Shown here piece by piece: positions 23,368 through 31,810 of a stretch of 48,257 nt of DNA (positions are counted from its first letter, which is position 1; each line of letters starts with the position of its first letter). The stretch comes from Clostridia bacterium (GTDB taxonomy: Bacteria > Bacillota > Clostridia > Lachnospirales > Lachnospiraceae). Position numbers and translations under genes: made by a program. Under the pieces are notes generated by a model. It was not told the DNA's origin. It saw only the letters and a program-made list of their open reading frames with translations, and ran no database searches. The stretch covers positions 1 through 48,257 of the forward strand of contig CAJTEN010000033.1 in assembly GCA_910575245.1 (NCBI GenBank), written 5' to 3'.

Positions 23368-24687
23368 TTAAATCTGCATCAGCACAAAAATATCATAGAT
23401 TGCCTTAATAGCTGTCTCAAAATCCGCATTTGATACACCAATGATAATGTTTAACTCGCTGGAACCCTGGTCGATCATCTTGACATTGACATTGGCATGT
23501 GCCAGTGCAGAGAAGATTCTGCCTGCCGTACCGCGTGTCGATTTCATACCCCGTCCCACAACGGCAATCAGCGCAAAATCCGCTTCTATCTCTATATGAT
23601 CCGGATCCGCCAGCCTGTGAATAGCCGACACAACCCGCTGCTCCTTATGCATGAATTCATCCTGATGTACGAACACGGTCATAGTATCAATACCTGACGG
23701 TACATGTTCGAAGGATATACCGTTCTCCTCGAAAGCCTGCAGTACCTTCCGTCCGAATCCGATCTCGGAATTCATCATATCTTTATCGATATTTACGGCA
23801 CAGAAGCCTTTCTTACCCGCGATACCGGTGATCACATACTTCGACTTCTGGCAGGTGCTCTCCACAATCCATGTACCGTTATCGTCCGGCGCATTGGTAT
23901 TGCGTATATTGATCGGAATGCCCTCGCTCCTGACGGGGAAGATCGCTTCCTCATGCAGTACGGACGCCCCCATATATGCCAGCTCCCGCAATTCCTTATA
24001 GGTAATGGTCTCAATTCCTTCCGGTTTATAGATAATACGGGGATCCGCAATCAGAAACCCCGATACATCGGTCCAGTTCTCATACACATTAGCCTTAATT
24101 GCCCGCGCCACAATGGAACCTGTGATATCGGAACCGCCTCTTGAAAAAGTCTTCACTGTGCCGTCTGCATAGGCGCCATAGAAGCCGGGAATGACCGCAG
24201 CCTCCAGTTTATCCAGTCTCTCCCGCAGCTTCCTGTTGGTGATCTCGGCATCATATTCTCCGTTTTCACCAAAAAGGATCACCTCCGCGGCATCCACGAA
24301 TTCAAATCCGAGATAAGCCGCCATAATGATACCGTTCAGATATTCGCCTCTGGACGCCGCGTAATTACTGCCCGCCTTATTCTTAAAGTTCTTTTCGATC
24401 GTCTTGAATTCCTCTTCCAGAGAAAGCTTAAGTGCAAGCCCGTCGATAATTTCCTGGTATCTGTCCTTAATCGCCTTGAGCTGTGCCTTAAAATCCTTCC
24501 CTGTCTCTGCCAGTTCATAACATGCATACAGCATATCCGTCACTTTCGTATCATCGGCGTTTCTTTTACCCGGCGCGGAAGGCACTACAAATTTACGCTC
24601 TTTATCGGCATGGATAATTTCTCCCACTTTCCTGAACTGCTCTGCACTGGCCAAAGAACTACCGCCAAATTTCACTACTTTTTTCAT
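23368..24687 (-). CDS. lysC: Aspartate kinase
   Basis: It phosphorylates aspartate, the entry step to lysine, threonine and methionine. I choose MKKVVKFGGSSLASAEQF (ATG 24685-24687, GAGGAG upstream), which restores the conserved N-terminal KFGGSS. The 439 residues comprise the kinase domain (1-290; SRGGSDITGSIVARAI, DPRII) and two C-terminal ACT domains (about 310-439), which usually bind lysine or threonine. It follows hom after 123 bp on the same strand, so the pair is probably one transcript with the ACT gene, ending at 23284-23314. Confidence 0.95.
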   Translation of the reverse strand: MKKVVKFGGSSLASAEQFRKVGEIIHADKERKFVVPSAPGKRNADDTKVTDMLYACYELAETGKDFKAQLKAIKDRYQEIIDGLALKLSLEEEFKTIEKNFKNKAGSNYAASRGEYLNGIIMAAYLGFEFVDAAEVILFGENGEYDAEITNRKLRERLDKLEAAVIPGFYGAYADGTVKTFSRGGSDITGSIVARAIKANVYENWTDVSGFLIADPRIIYKPEGIETITYKELRELAYMGASVLHEEAIFPVRSEGIPINIRNTNAPDDNGTWIVESTCQKSKYVITGIAGKKGFCAVNIDKDMMNSEIGFGRKVLQAFEENGISFEHVPSGIDTMTVFVHQDEFMHKEQRVVSAIHRLADPDHIEIEADFALIAVVGRGMKSTRGTAGRIFSALAHANVNVKMIDQGSSELNIIIGVSNADFETAIKAIYDIFVLMQI

Positions 24688-24810
24688 ATCCTGCTCCTCT
24701 GCCTTAACACACACATTTGTTCTGTCTTTTGTTCTTCTATTTTCGCTCCTCTGTCAGTTATGGTGTATCTACCCGGTTCAATCCCACCGCTGACAGATCC
24801 ACGATGTACT

Positions 24811-26019
24811 TTACGCGCTTAAGATTCTTATCCGGTTGATACATCCACCGACTTTCTTTATCTTATCGTTAAACGCTTTCTCCGTCATCACCTGGGTCAT
24901 AAACCCGAATTCCTCTGCGATTCCCACATTGATCTCCGCCAGAGAACCGAAAGCTTCCATAACCGCTTCCTTCTTGTCTCTGCTCACTCTGACGAAGAAT
25001 TTGCCCTGATCCGTTCCGATATCAGCAACCTTGACATCCTCGTTCTCCCAAAAGCACATAACCGTCTTGCCGATATGTCTCGCGCAGTCCACCACATCGG
25101 AGACTACCGCACTGGCTGTAGGCAGCTTGCCGGCGCCCCGTCCGTAATACATCGAATCTCCCAGCATATTGCCGTGCACATATACCGCATTGAACACATC
25201 GCTTACACTGTAGAGCGGATGAGATTTAGAGATCATGAAAGGCGCCACCATCGCGAAGAATCCTTCTTCCTTATCTCTGCTCATCGCCAGCAGCTTTATG
25301 GATTTATTCATCTGTCTGGCATACAGGAAATCAGTGGCAGATATCTTCGTGATACCCTCCGTATAAATTTCCTCATATCTGACGTTCTTCCCACACATGA
25401 GGGAAGAAAGGATCGCAATCTTGCGGCAGGCATCATAACCTTCCACATCCGCTTCCGGATTCCGCTCCGCATACCCCTTCTCCTGTGCTTCTTTCAAAAC
25501 CTCTTCGAAATCAGCGCCTTCTTTATCCATCTTAGTTAAAATATAGTTGGTCGTACCGTTTAAAATACCTGTTATCGAATCAATCTTCTCCGCCGTCAGG
25601 GAATAATTTAACGGCCGGATAATCGGAATGCCGCCGCCCACACTGGCCTCAAACAGATAATTACAATGATTCTCCCTTGCTATACTGATCAGCTCCGGTC
25701 CATGACTGGCAACCAGTTCCTTGTTGGAGGTGCATACACTTTTGCCCGCCAGCAGTGCCTGCCTGGAGAACTCATAAGCCGGATGGATACCTCCCATCGT
25801 CTCACAGATCACCGCCACCTCCGGGTCATTTAAGATAATGTTATAATCATGCACTACCTTATCCTCATACGGATCCCCCGGAAAATCTCTCAGATCCAGA
25901 ATATACTTGATATTCAGGTGCGCTGCCGACCGCTTGTCGATCGCCTCCTTATTCGTCTCGATAACTTCCACTACGCCGCTTCCTACTGTTCCGTATCCTA
26001 ATACTGCTACATGAATCAT
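24811..26019 (-). CDS. hom: Homoserine dehydrogenase
   Basis: It reduces aspartate semialdehyde to homoserine with NAD(P)H. The 402 residues show VAVLGYGTVGSGVVEVIE (Rossmann, 4-21), the substrate segment NPEADVEGYDACRKIAILS with the catalytic lysine, and a C-terminal ACT domain (about 335-402). ATG 26017-26019 has GAGGAG upstream. It lies between the ACT regulator and lysC. Confidence 0.96.
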   Translation of the reverse strand: MIHVAVLGYGTVGSGVVEVIETNKEAIDKRSAAHLNIKYILDLRDFPGDPYEDKVVHDYNIILNDPEVAVICETMGGIHPAYEFSRQALLAGKSVCTSNKELVASHGPELISIARENHCNYLFEASVGGGIPIIRPLNYSLTAEKIDSITGILNGTTNYILTKMDKEGADFEEVLKEAQEKGYAERNPEADVEGYDACRKIAILSSLMCGKNVRYEEIYTEGITKISATDFLYARQMNKSIKLLAMSRDKEEGFFAMVAPFMISKSHPLYSVSDVFNAVYVHGNMLGDSMYYGRGAGKLPTASAVVSDVVDCARHIGKTVMCFWENEDVKVADIGTDQGKFFVRVSRDKKEAVMEAFGSLAEINVGIAEEFGFMTQVMTEKAFNDKIKKVGGCINRIRILSA

Positions 26020-26144
26020 ATGACTGCTCCTCTCTTGGTCCCTTGTTGTATATGGTTTCTACTGCTGTGTATTCGTATTCCCTGAACGTTCTGCCGTCAT
26101 CCCCGCAGACCATAACAGCCTGGCTTTCGGCTTCAAGCTCCTCT

Positions 26145-26588
26145 CTACTCCTGTGCAAGGATCTTCACGTTATGGACACCCGGCTTCGCCTCCATAGCCT
26201 CGATCATCTCCGACACATCTCCTGTAGTCGGAAGCACCTGTACACTGAGACTCAATGACGCCACACCGTTGATCGGAATACTCTGATGGATCGTCAGTAT
26301 ATTGGCTCCGCAGTCTGCCACGATCTTAAGTACATCAGACAAAAGTCCTGTCTCATCCTCCATCTGGAAAGTGAGGGTGATCGTTGTCCCCTGCGAATTC
26401 TCATGAAACGGAAAAATATCATCTTTATATTTATAGAAGGAACTGCGGCTGATTCCTACCTTGTCAACCGCTTCCTGTATGGACATAACCTTTCCGGATT
26501 CCACCAGTCTCTTTGCTTCTACTACCTTAAGCAGAACCTCCGGAACGGCTTTCTGCTTCACCACAAAATAACCGCTTGTCTCCCGCAT
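26145..26588 (-). CDS. ACT domain protein (UPF0735/PheB-like)
   Basis: I start at MRETSGYFVVKQKAVPEVLL (ATG 26586-26588), which gives the usual length of about 147 residues; an upstream start in the same frame is possible. The N-terminal part (10-65) has an HTH-like VQEAVDKVGISRSSFYKYKD pattern (here IQEAVDKVG). The ACT domain spans about 72-147 and ends NVKILAQE. Proteins of this family often precede homoserine dehydrogenase genes in Firmicutes and are thought to sense an amino acid. It reads into hom across 125 bp. The leader hairpin at 26647-26691 lies 58 bp upstream. Confidence 0.87.
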   Translation of the reverse strand: MRETSGYFVVKQKAVPEVLLKVVEAKRLVESGKVMSIQEAVDKVGISRSSFYKYKDDIFPFHENSQGTTITLTFQMEDETGLLSDVLKIVADCGANILTIHQSIPINGVASLSLSVQVLPTTGDVSEMIEAMEAKPGVHNVKILAQE

Positions 26589-26646
26589 ACTGCCATCATG
26601 CCTCTCTATCCGTATCGCTTGCTGTAGTTTCCATGTCTTTTGCATG

Positions 26647-26691
26647 CACACACATGTCTTTGCAAGTCTTCCATGCAAAGACATGTGTGTG
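26647..26691. promoter_or_regulatory. 18-bp perfect hairpin in the ACT-hom leader
   Basis: CACACACATGTCTTTGCA pairs without mismatch with TGCAAAGACATGTGTGTG around a 9-base loop. It begins within about 10-15 bases of the predicted start of transcription (promoter 26704-26732). No U run follows, so it is not a plain terminator. It could be an mRNA-stabilising stem or a protein operator. Confidence 0.7.
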
Positions 26692-26703
26692 TCACCGAGA
26701 GAT

Positions 26704-26732
26704 ATTCTAGCACAACTGCATAATAATAGCAA
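26704..26732 (-). promoter_or_regulatory. Promoter of the ACT-hom-lysC unit
   Basis: TTGCTA and TAGAAT with 17 bp between them on the minus strand. Confidence 0.55.
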
Positions 26733-26801
26733 GCATAATTTGTGTAAAAGAGACGAAAAAAGGGGGGACATGGAATCCGAAGGCTAAACTGATACCGAAA
26801 A

Positions 26802-26838
26802 AGAAAGAAGGTACACATCTGTTCTGTCCCTTCTTTCT
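26802..26838 (-). terminator. Terminator of glyA
   Basis: AGAAAGAAGG and CCTTCTTTCT form the stem, followed on the minus strand by TTTTCGG. It lies about 50 bp after the glyA stop. Confidence 0.75.
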
Positions 26839-26888
26839 CCTATTGTTATTTAACGATATAAACCTGAAATTATCATAGCATGAATGGG

Positions 26889-28127
26889 TCAGGTCAACGG
26901 ATATTTATCTGTCAGCGTCCTGACGATCGCGCGGGCCTTCTCAATGCCTGCCTCCCCTTCTTTGATGACGATAGAGATTGCCTCTGCAACCTGATCCATA
27001 TCTTCCGTATTCAGACCGCGGGAGGTAGCCGCCGGTGTACCGAGCCGAATACCGCTGGTAACAAACGGAGACTTGGGATCATTCGGTATCGTATTCTTAT
27101 TCGCGGTGATATGAGCCTCATCCAAAAGCTTCTCCACCGCCTTGCCGGTCAAATCGTAAGTAGTCAGATCTACCAGCATCAGGTGATTGTCCGTACCGCC
27201 GGATACGATCTTAATATCCCGATTCTGCAGCCCTTTGCAAAGTGCCTGTGCATTATCGATCACGCCCTGCTGGTATGCTTTAAAGGAAGGATCCAACGCC
27301 TCCTTGAAGCAGACGGCCTTCGCCGCAATCATATGCATAAGCGGCCCTCCCTGAATACCGGGAAAGATGGCCTTGTTGAAATTGTACTTATCCGCCGCTT
27401 CCTGACTGCACATGATCATACCGCCACGGGGACCGCGCAGAGTCTTGTGTGTCGTTGTCGTAGTGACATGAGCATAAGGAATCGGGCTCGGGTGCAATCC
27501 TGCCGCCACAAGTCCTGCGATATGTGCAATATCTACCATCAATACGGCTCCCACCTCATCGGCGATCTCCCGAAACTTCTTAAAGTCAATGGTTCTGGCA
27601 TATGCGGAAGCACCTGCAACGATCATCTTAGGCCTGCATTCCAAAGCGATCCTGCGCACGTTATCATAATCAAGGAATCCATCATCATTAACACCGTAAG
27701 GTACACAATTGAAATATTTACCAGACATATTAACCGGTGAACCGTGGGACAGATGTCCGCCATGATCCAGATTCATCCCCATAAAGGTGTCGCCCGGCTC
27801 CATCACGGCAAAGAATACCGCCATGTTAGCCTGTGCCCCTGAGTGAGGCTGTACATTAGCATACTCACACCCGAACAGCTTCTTCGCCCTGTCTAACGCC
27901 AGTTCTTCCACTACATCCACACATTCACAGCCGCCATAATATCTTTTCCCCGGATACCCTTCCGCATACTTGTTCGTAAGCGGGCTTCCCATAGCCGACA
28001 TGACTGCCTTGCTCACCCAGTTCTCAGATGCGATCAACTCAATATGGGAATTCTGACGCTGCTGCTCTGCTTCAATAGCCTGCGCAATCTCCGGATCCGT
28101 CATCCTTACTTCATCCAATGCATACAT
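26889..28127 (-). CDS. glyA: Serine hydroxymethyltransferase
   Basis: It interconverts serine and glycine with tetrahydrofolate and PLP, feeding one-carbon metabolism. The 412 residues match the family length. Seen are IELIASENWVSKAVMSAMGS, GYPGKRYYGG, VQPHSGAQANMAV, and the PLP lysine in TTTTTHKTLRGPRGG. AAGGA lies just upstream of the ATG. A TATAAT box lies at 28154-28159. It is transcribed alone, with a terminator behind it. In some Clostridia GlyA also cleaves threonine, which would fit the neighbouring threonine genes; that is inference. Confidence 0.97.
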   Translation of the reverse strand: MYALDEVRMTDPEIAQAIEAEQQRQNSHIELIASENWVSKAVMSAMGSPLTNKYAEGYPGKRYYGGCECVDVVEELALDRAKKLFGCEYANVQPHSGAQANMAVFFAVMEPGDTFMGMNLDHGGHLSHGSPVNMSGKYFNCVPYGVNDDGFLDYDNVRRIALECRPKMIVAGASAYARTIDFKKFREIADEVGAVLMVDIAHIAGLVAAGLHPSPIPYAHVTTTTTHKTLRGPRGGMIMCSQEAADKYNFNKAIFPGIQGGPLMHMIAAKAVCFKEALDPSFKAYQQGVIDNAQALCKGLQNRDIKIVSGGTDNHLMLVDLTTYDLTGKAVEKLLDEAHITANKNTIPNDPKSPFVTSGIRLGTPAATSRGLNTEDMDQVAEAISIVIKEGEAGIEKARAIVRTLTDKYPLT

Positions 28128-28153
28128 TCCTTGTTCCTGCCTTTCTTTCTACT

Positions 28154-28175
28154 ATTATATCGTGTCTGTCCTGTA
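28154..28175 (-). promoter_or_regulatory. Probable glyA promoter
   Basis: TATAAT at 28154-28159 on the minus strand with a weak GTTTGA -35 at 16 bp. The -35 assignment is uncertain. Confidence 0.45.
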
Positions 28176-28330
28176 TCAAACACCTCTGCTGCATGCCTTT
28201 CGGGAAAATCAGACAGGCACAGGTGTGCGAAATTCGGTATAAGTATATCATAGGCCATATCCTTGGCGCAACAGCATGTTATGAAAATTTCTGGCGGAAA
28301 CCACGGGTGTCATGCTATACTGATATTGTC

Positions 28331-28361
28331 GAAACAGTTCATCCTTCGGCTGAACTGTTTC
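28331..28361. repeat. GAAACAGTTCA hairpin, dispersed-repeat relative
   Basis: GAAACAGTTCA and TGAACTGTTTC enclose TCCTTCGGC. The arm resembles GTAACAGTTCA of the backbone repeat, and the loop resembles CCTTCGGCTT at 30453. Confidence 0.6.
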
Positions 28362-28402
28362 ATATTATTTCCATTTTCCAACGAGGAGGAGTACCAAAGA
28401 CC

Positions 28403-29359
28403 ATGTACCATATCATTATGAACCCGACCTCCAAATCCGGCAAAGGCCTGTTCATCTGGAAGAAGCTGGAAGCCATCCTGATTAAAAAGAATATTCCCTA
28501 TGCGCTGTATCAGTCGAACTATAACGGACACGTGACAGAACTGACACGGCAGATCACTGCCGCCAACCGGCCCGTTAATCTGCTCATACTGGGCGGAGAC
28601 GGTACAGTCAACGAAGCCCTGCAGGGAATTGAGGACTTTGGCAAGATAAGTATCGGATATATTCCCACCGGTTCCAGCAATGATCTGGCCAGGGCACTGA
28701 AGCTTTGCAGGGATCCTGAAGAACTTCTTCTGCAGATTCTGGATGGCACTCATACCCATATGGTGGATCTTGGAATCCTGACCTACGAAAGCAGCTCCGA
28801 TGTCACATCCAGGCTGCACAGCCATCCCATGCATAAGAGCAGGTACTTTATTGTCAGCAGCGGGATCGGCTTCGATGCGGCCGTCTGTGAAGAGGCTCTG
28901 TCCTCACCTATTAAAGATACCCTGAACAGATTAAAGCTGGGGAAGCTGACTTATCTGTGTATCGCACTGAAACAGTTATTCGCAGCCAAATCCATATCCT
29001 GTGAATTAACGCTGGAGAGCACAAAAACCATTTATATACCGAAGCTATTGTTTACCGCTCTTATGATCCATCCCTATGAGGGCGGCGGATTCTGCTTCTG
29101 CCCGCAGGCCAATGACAGCGATGGCCTTCTGGATCTGTGCGTCGTAGGAAATCTGCCCAGGCTTCTGATCCTTCTTGCACTGCCCACGGCATTCTTTGGC
29201 CGGCATTATATGTTTCCGAAGATCGATCATTATACAGCCTCCTCTGTACAGCTCAAAACTTCCGCGCCCTTGTGGGTTCACACGGACGGCGAAGTACATT
29301 TGAAAGCCACTCGGATCAGTGTTTCCTGCCTCAAACAACGTATTCGCTTTTTAGTCTAA
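28403..29359 (+). CDS. Diacylglycerol kinase family lipid kinase
   Basis: I start at MYHIIMNPTSKSGKG (ATG 28403-28405; GAGGAGGA upstream), the canonical beginning. The 318 residues include the nucleotide loop LILGGDGTVNEALQG (about 60-75) and PTGSSNDLARAL, then the beta-rich C-terminal domain ending VSCLKQRIRFLV. The family (YegS/DgkB/BmrU) phosphorylates diacylglycerol or related lipids at the membrane. It precedes a PAP2 phosphatase gene on the same strand, 317 bp away with its own promoter. The pair suggests phospholipid head turnover. Confidence 0.92.
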   Translation: MYHIIMNPTSKSGKGLFIWKKLEAILIKKNIPYALYQSNYNGHVTELTRQITAANRPVNLLILGGDGTVNEALQGIEDFGKISIGYIPTGSSNDLARALKLCRDPEELLLQILDGTHTHMVDLGILTYESSSDVTSRLHSHPMHKSRYFIVSSGIGFDAAVCEEALSSPIKDTLNRLKLGKLTYLCIALKQLFAAKSISCELTLESTKTIYIPKLLFTALMIHPYEGGGFCFCPQANDSDGLLDLCVVGNLPRLLILLALPTAFFGRHYMFPKIDHYTASSVQLKTSAPLWVHTDGEVHLKATRISVSCLKQRIRFLV

Positions 29360-29676
29360 GAGATGAAACAATATATCCCAAAAAACATTGAACAATATGG
29401 ACACTTTTTCATGAAAAATTAAGAAATATTTATGGAATTCTTATTTTGACTTTTCACCCTGATCTGCTATGATATCTTCTATGAACTGACAACATGTCAT
29501 ATACTTATAGTAAACGAAATTTCTAATGTCGTTAACTATAGTTGGAATGCTTTATAAAAGCTGAAGATATTCCGGAATTTATGTATTCCTGTCGGTCTTG
29601 TCGCAGGAGATCGTATACGATTTGTTGTTCAAAGCAGCTAGTGTAAACAAGAATCAGACAAACGGGGAATTCTATC
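29360..29676 (+). other. Intergenic stretch with the PAP2 promoter
   Basis: No gene seen. TTGACT (29446-29451) and TATGAT (29468-29473) are 16 bp apart and point at the PAP2 gene, leaving a leader of about 195 bases without obvious structure. Confidence 0.5.
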
Positions 29677-30426
29677 ATGGAAAAATTTCAAAACAAATAT
29701 CAGAATATACCGCAGTTACGGACAGCTGTGGTACAGAAATGTGCTTCATTCGTTCCTATTATACAAAAATACAGACATGCGCTGCCACTGATCATCTACG
29801 GCATCATATATCTGGCATGGTTTGGCCATCTCGAGCGTACAGTCACAAATCACTACCGAATCATTCACGTAGCCTTTGATGACTACATTCCGTTCTGCGA
29901 AGTGTTCGTCATCCCTTACCTGCTCTGGTTTGCCTATGTGGCAGTGGTGGTGATGTACTTTTTCTTTCGGGATAAGGACGATTATTTCAGAACCTGTACC
30001 TTCCTGTTTACCGGAATGACAATATTCCTTCTTATATCCACGCTCTGGCCCAACGGCCATCACTTAAGGCCTTATACCATGCCGAGAGATAACGTGTTTA
30101 CGCATCTGGTCGCTATGCTTTATAAAGCAGATACACCGACTAACCTGTGGCCCAGCATCCATGTATACAATTCACTCGGATGCCACATAGCGGTCATGAA
30201 AAGTCAGTCCTTAAAGAAGTATAAGGGAATCAGGATCGGTTCTTTTATCTTATGTACTTCTATTATTATGTCAACCGTATTAATCAAACAGCATTCTCTG
30301 TTCGATGTGACTACCGCTTTTATCCTGGCAGGAATCATGTATGGCCTTGTGTATCGTTCCGATGTGCTGATGAACTTCTATCACAATACACAAAACCGCA
30401 GAAGACGCAACCCCAAGATCGGCTGA
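29677..30426 (+). CDS. PAP2-family membrane phosphatase
   Basis: The 249 residues hold about five membrane segments (for example LIIYGIIYLAWFG and LFTGMTIFLLISTLWP) and the three PAP2 motifs. These are LRP after GHH (motif 1, reduced), PSIHVYNS (motif 2), and the perfect S-x6-H-x3-D motif STVLIKQHSLFD (motif 3). Such enzymes remove phosphate from phosphatidate or isoprenyl diphosphates on the outer side of the membrane. The leader places the start after a long untranslated region. It is followed by the dispersed repeat. Confidence 0.88.
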   Translation: MEKFQNKYQNIPQLRTAVVQKCASFVPIIQKYRHALPLIIYGIIYLAWFGHLERTVTNHYRIIHVAFDDYIPFCEVFVIPYLLWFAYVAVVVMYFFFRDKDDYFRTCTFLFTGMTIFLLISTLWPNGHHLRPYTMPRDNVFTHLVAMLYKADTPTNLWPSIHVYNSLGCHIAVMKSQSLKKYKGIRIGSFILCTSIIMSTVLIKQHSLFDVTTAFILAGIMYGLVYRSDVLMNFYHNTQNRRRRNPKIG

Positions 30427-30440
30427 CCATTATAAACATC

Positions 30441-30583
30441 GTAACAGTTCAGCCTTCGGCTTCCCTGTTACGGAATCTGCCCATTCCAAGTCGCCTGCGG
30501 CGAAGGGCAGATTCTCTCTCGGCCGAATCTGCGCGTTCTTACGGACTTTGCAGTAAATGCAAAGTCCTGGGCTGAGCTGTTAC
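30441..30583. repeat. Dispersed backbone repeat, long copy (143 bp)
   Basis: Ends are inverted: GTAACAGTTCAGCC and GGCTGAGCTGTTAC. Inside lie a short GTAACAG...CTGTTAC hairpin and the perfect stem GGACTTTGCA/TGCAAAGTCC. Related copies lie at 35661, 42002, 43111 and 44429, with short forms at 23199 and 28331. Confidence 0.75.
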
Positions 30584-30617
30584 TAAACATCCCTTCCGGA
30601 ATTTAACAGATTAACAA

Positions 30618-30649
30618 AGAGCAACGGATTATGATACATCCGCTGCTCT
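30618..30649 (-). terminator. Terminator of the glycosyltransferase gene
   Basis: AGAGCAGCGGAT and ATCCGTTGCTCT (one G-T pair), followed by TTGTT on the minus strand, just past the stop at 30655. Confidence 0.75.
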
Positions 30650-30654
30650 TATTA

Positions 30655-31680
30655 TTAATTGAATTTATAGAATCTCCGGCAGATCTTATAGCCTTCCACC
30701 GATATCTTCCTTCCGCCCCGTCCGGGCAGGTTCATCGAATTGCCAAGCACACCGTATCTCAGGCGCATATACATTCCCATGTCCTTCTGTTTGATATACT
30801 GCCACAATTCATGCTTCTTCTCCAACGCCTCTTCCGTTCCCGCCCTGATCAGTAATATCGAAGAAATAACTGTTATGATCTCAAGATAACTGAACATATA
30901 ATTCTTCAGTTTACGCCTGGAGGATATTCTGGCCTTATTTTCCGCCAGAAAATCTATCATAATCTTATTGACTTTGATCTGTTGGTCAACCCTGGATATC
31001 ATAATCTGCTCGTTGACAGACTGCCCTTCCCTGCCTATATAATAGCGATAGAAATTAACATCCAGATAATACATATTCTTCACGAACGGAAGCGGTTCAA
31101 AGACAAAGATATTGTCCACGTAGAACGTATGCTCCGGCAGCTTCAGTCCGCATTCCTTCAATAATCTTGTCCGGAAAATAACCGAATGCATCAAGATATA
31201 CTGACCCTTGTGAAAATGTTTCACCTCATTCCACGTAAAAATCCGGTCCTGCGGCAGTGCATGACGGTACTTCATCACCTTGTGCTTCTTCTCGCCTTCC
31301 TTTTCGTAGACAAAGTTACTGATCAGCATGTCCAGCGTGGAATCACCTGATGCAATATCCCGCAGTAGCTCCAGGATCTTTAAATAAGCGCTCTCTTTCA
31401 CCCAGTCATCACTGTCCACCACTTTAAAATACAAGCCAGAGGCATGTTCCAGTCCCGCATTGACTGCTGAACCATGTCCGCCGTTCTCTTTATGGATTGC
31501 CCTGACGATAGACGGATATTTGATTTCATATTCCTCTGCAATGGCGCCGGTTCCGTCCGTAGATCCGTCATCAACAATCAGAATTTCCACATCCTCTCCG
31601 CCCACGAGCAGCGAATCAATACATTTCCTCATATAGGTTTCCGAATTATAGCTTGGAATTGCTACCGATAATAATTTCAT
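30655..31680 (-). CDS. Family 2 glycosyltransferase
   Basis: The 341-residue cytoplasmic protein begins KLLSVAIPSYNSETYMRKCI and shows a GT-A fold (1-230). EILIVDDGSTDGTGAIAEEY binds the nucleotide sugar, GGHGSAVNAGLEHASG follows, and VVDSDDWV is the DxD metal site. A helical C-terminal part follows, without membrane segments. The sugar and acceptor cannot be told. It is transcribed alone. Confidence 0.92.
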   Translation of the reverse strand: MKLLSVAIPSYNSETYMRKCIDSLLVGGEDVEILIVDDGSTDGTGAIAEEYEIKYPSIVRAIHKENGGHGSAVNAGLEHASGLYFKVVDSDDWVKESAYLKILELLRDIASGDSTLDMLISNFVYEKEGEKKHKVMKYRHALPQDRIFTWNEVKHFHKGQYILMHSVIFRTRLLKECGLKLPEHTFYVDNIFVFEPLPFVKNMYYLDVNFYRYYIGREGQSVNEQIMISRVDQQIKVNKIMIDFLAENKARISSRRKLKNYMFSYLEIITVISSILLIRAGTEEALEKKHELWQYIKQKDMGMYMRLRYGVLGNSMNLPGRGGRKISVEGYKICRRFYKFN

Positions 31681-31810
31681 ATACGAATCCCCTTGTTAAC
31701 TTTTTAAATTCCTGAATTCTTATAAGGATATCATATGTCTCTTTTAATTTCCTTATCTGATTCTTAGTATTTTCTTAATCTGATTATATCAGGCAACAAG
31801 CCGGATCCTT

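Noticed and set aside
26880..27740. 286-codon frame on the plus strand
   Set aside because: Antisense to glyA; no domain and no ribosome site.
28128..28402. Glycine riboswitch or T-box before glyA
   Set aside because: The leader between the predicted promoter and the glyA start is only about 20 bases, too short for either.
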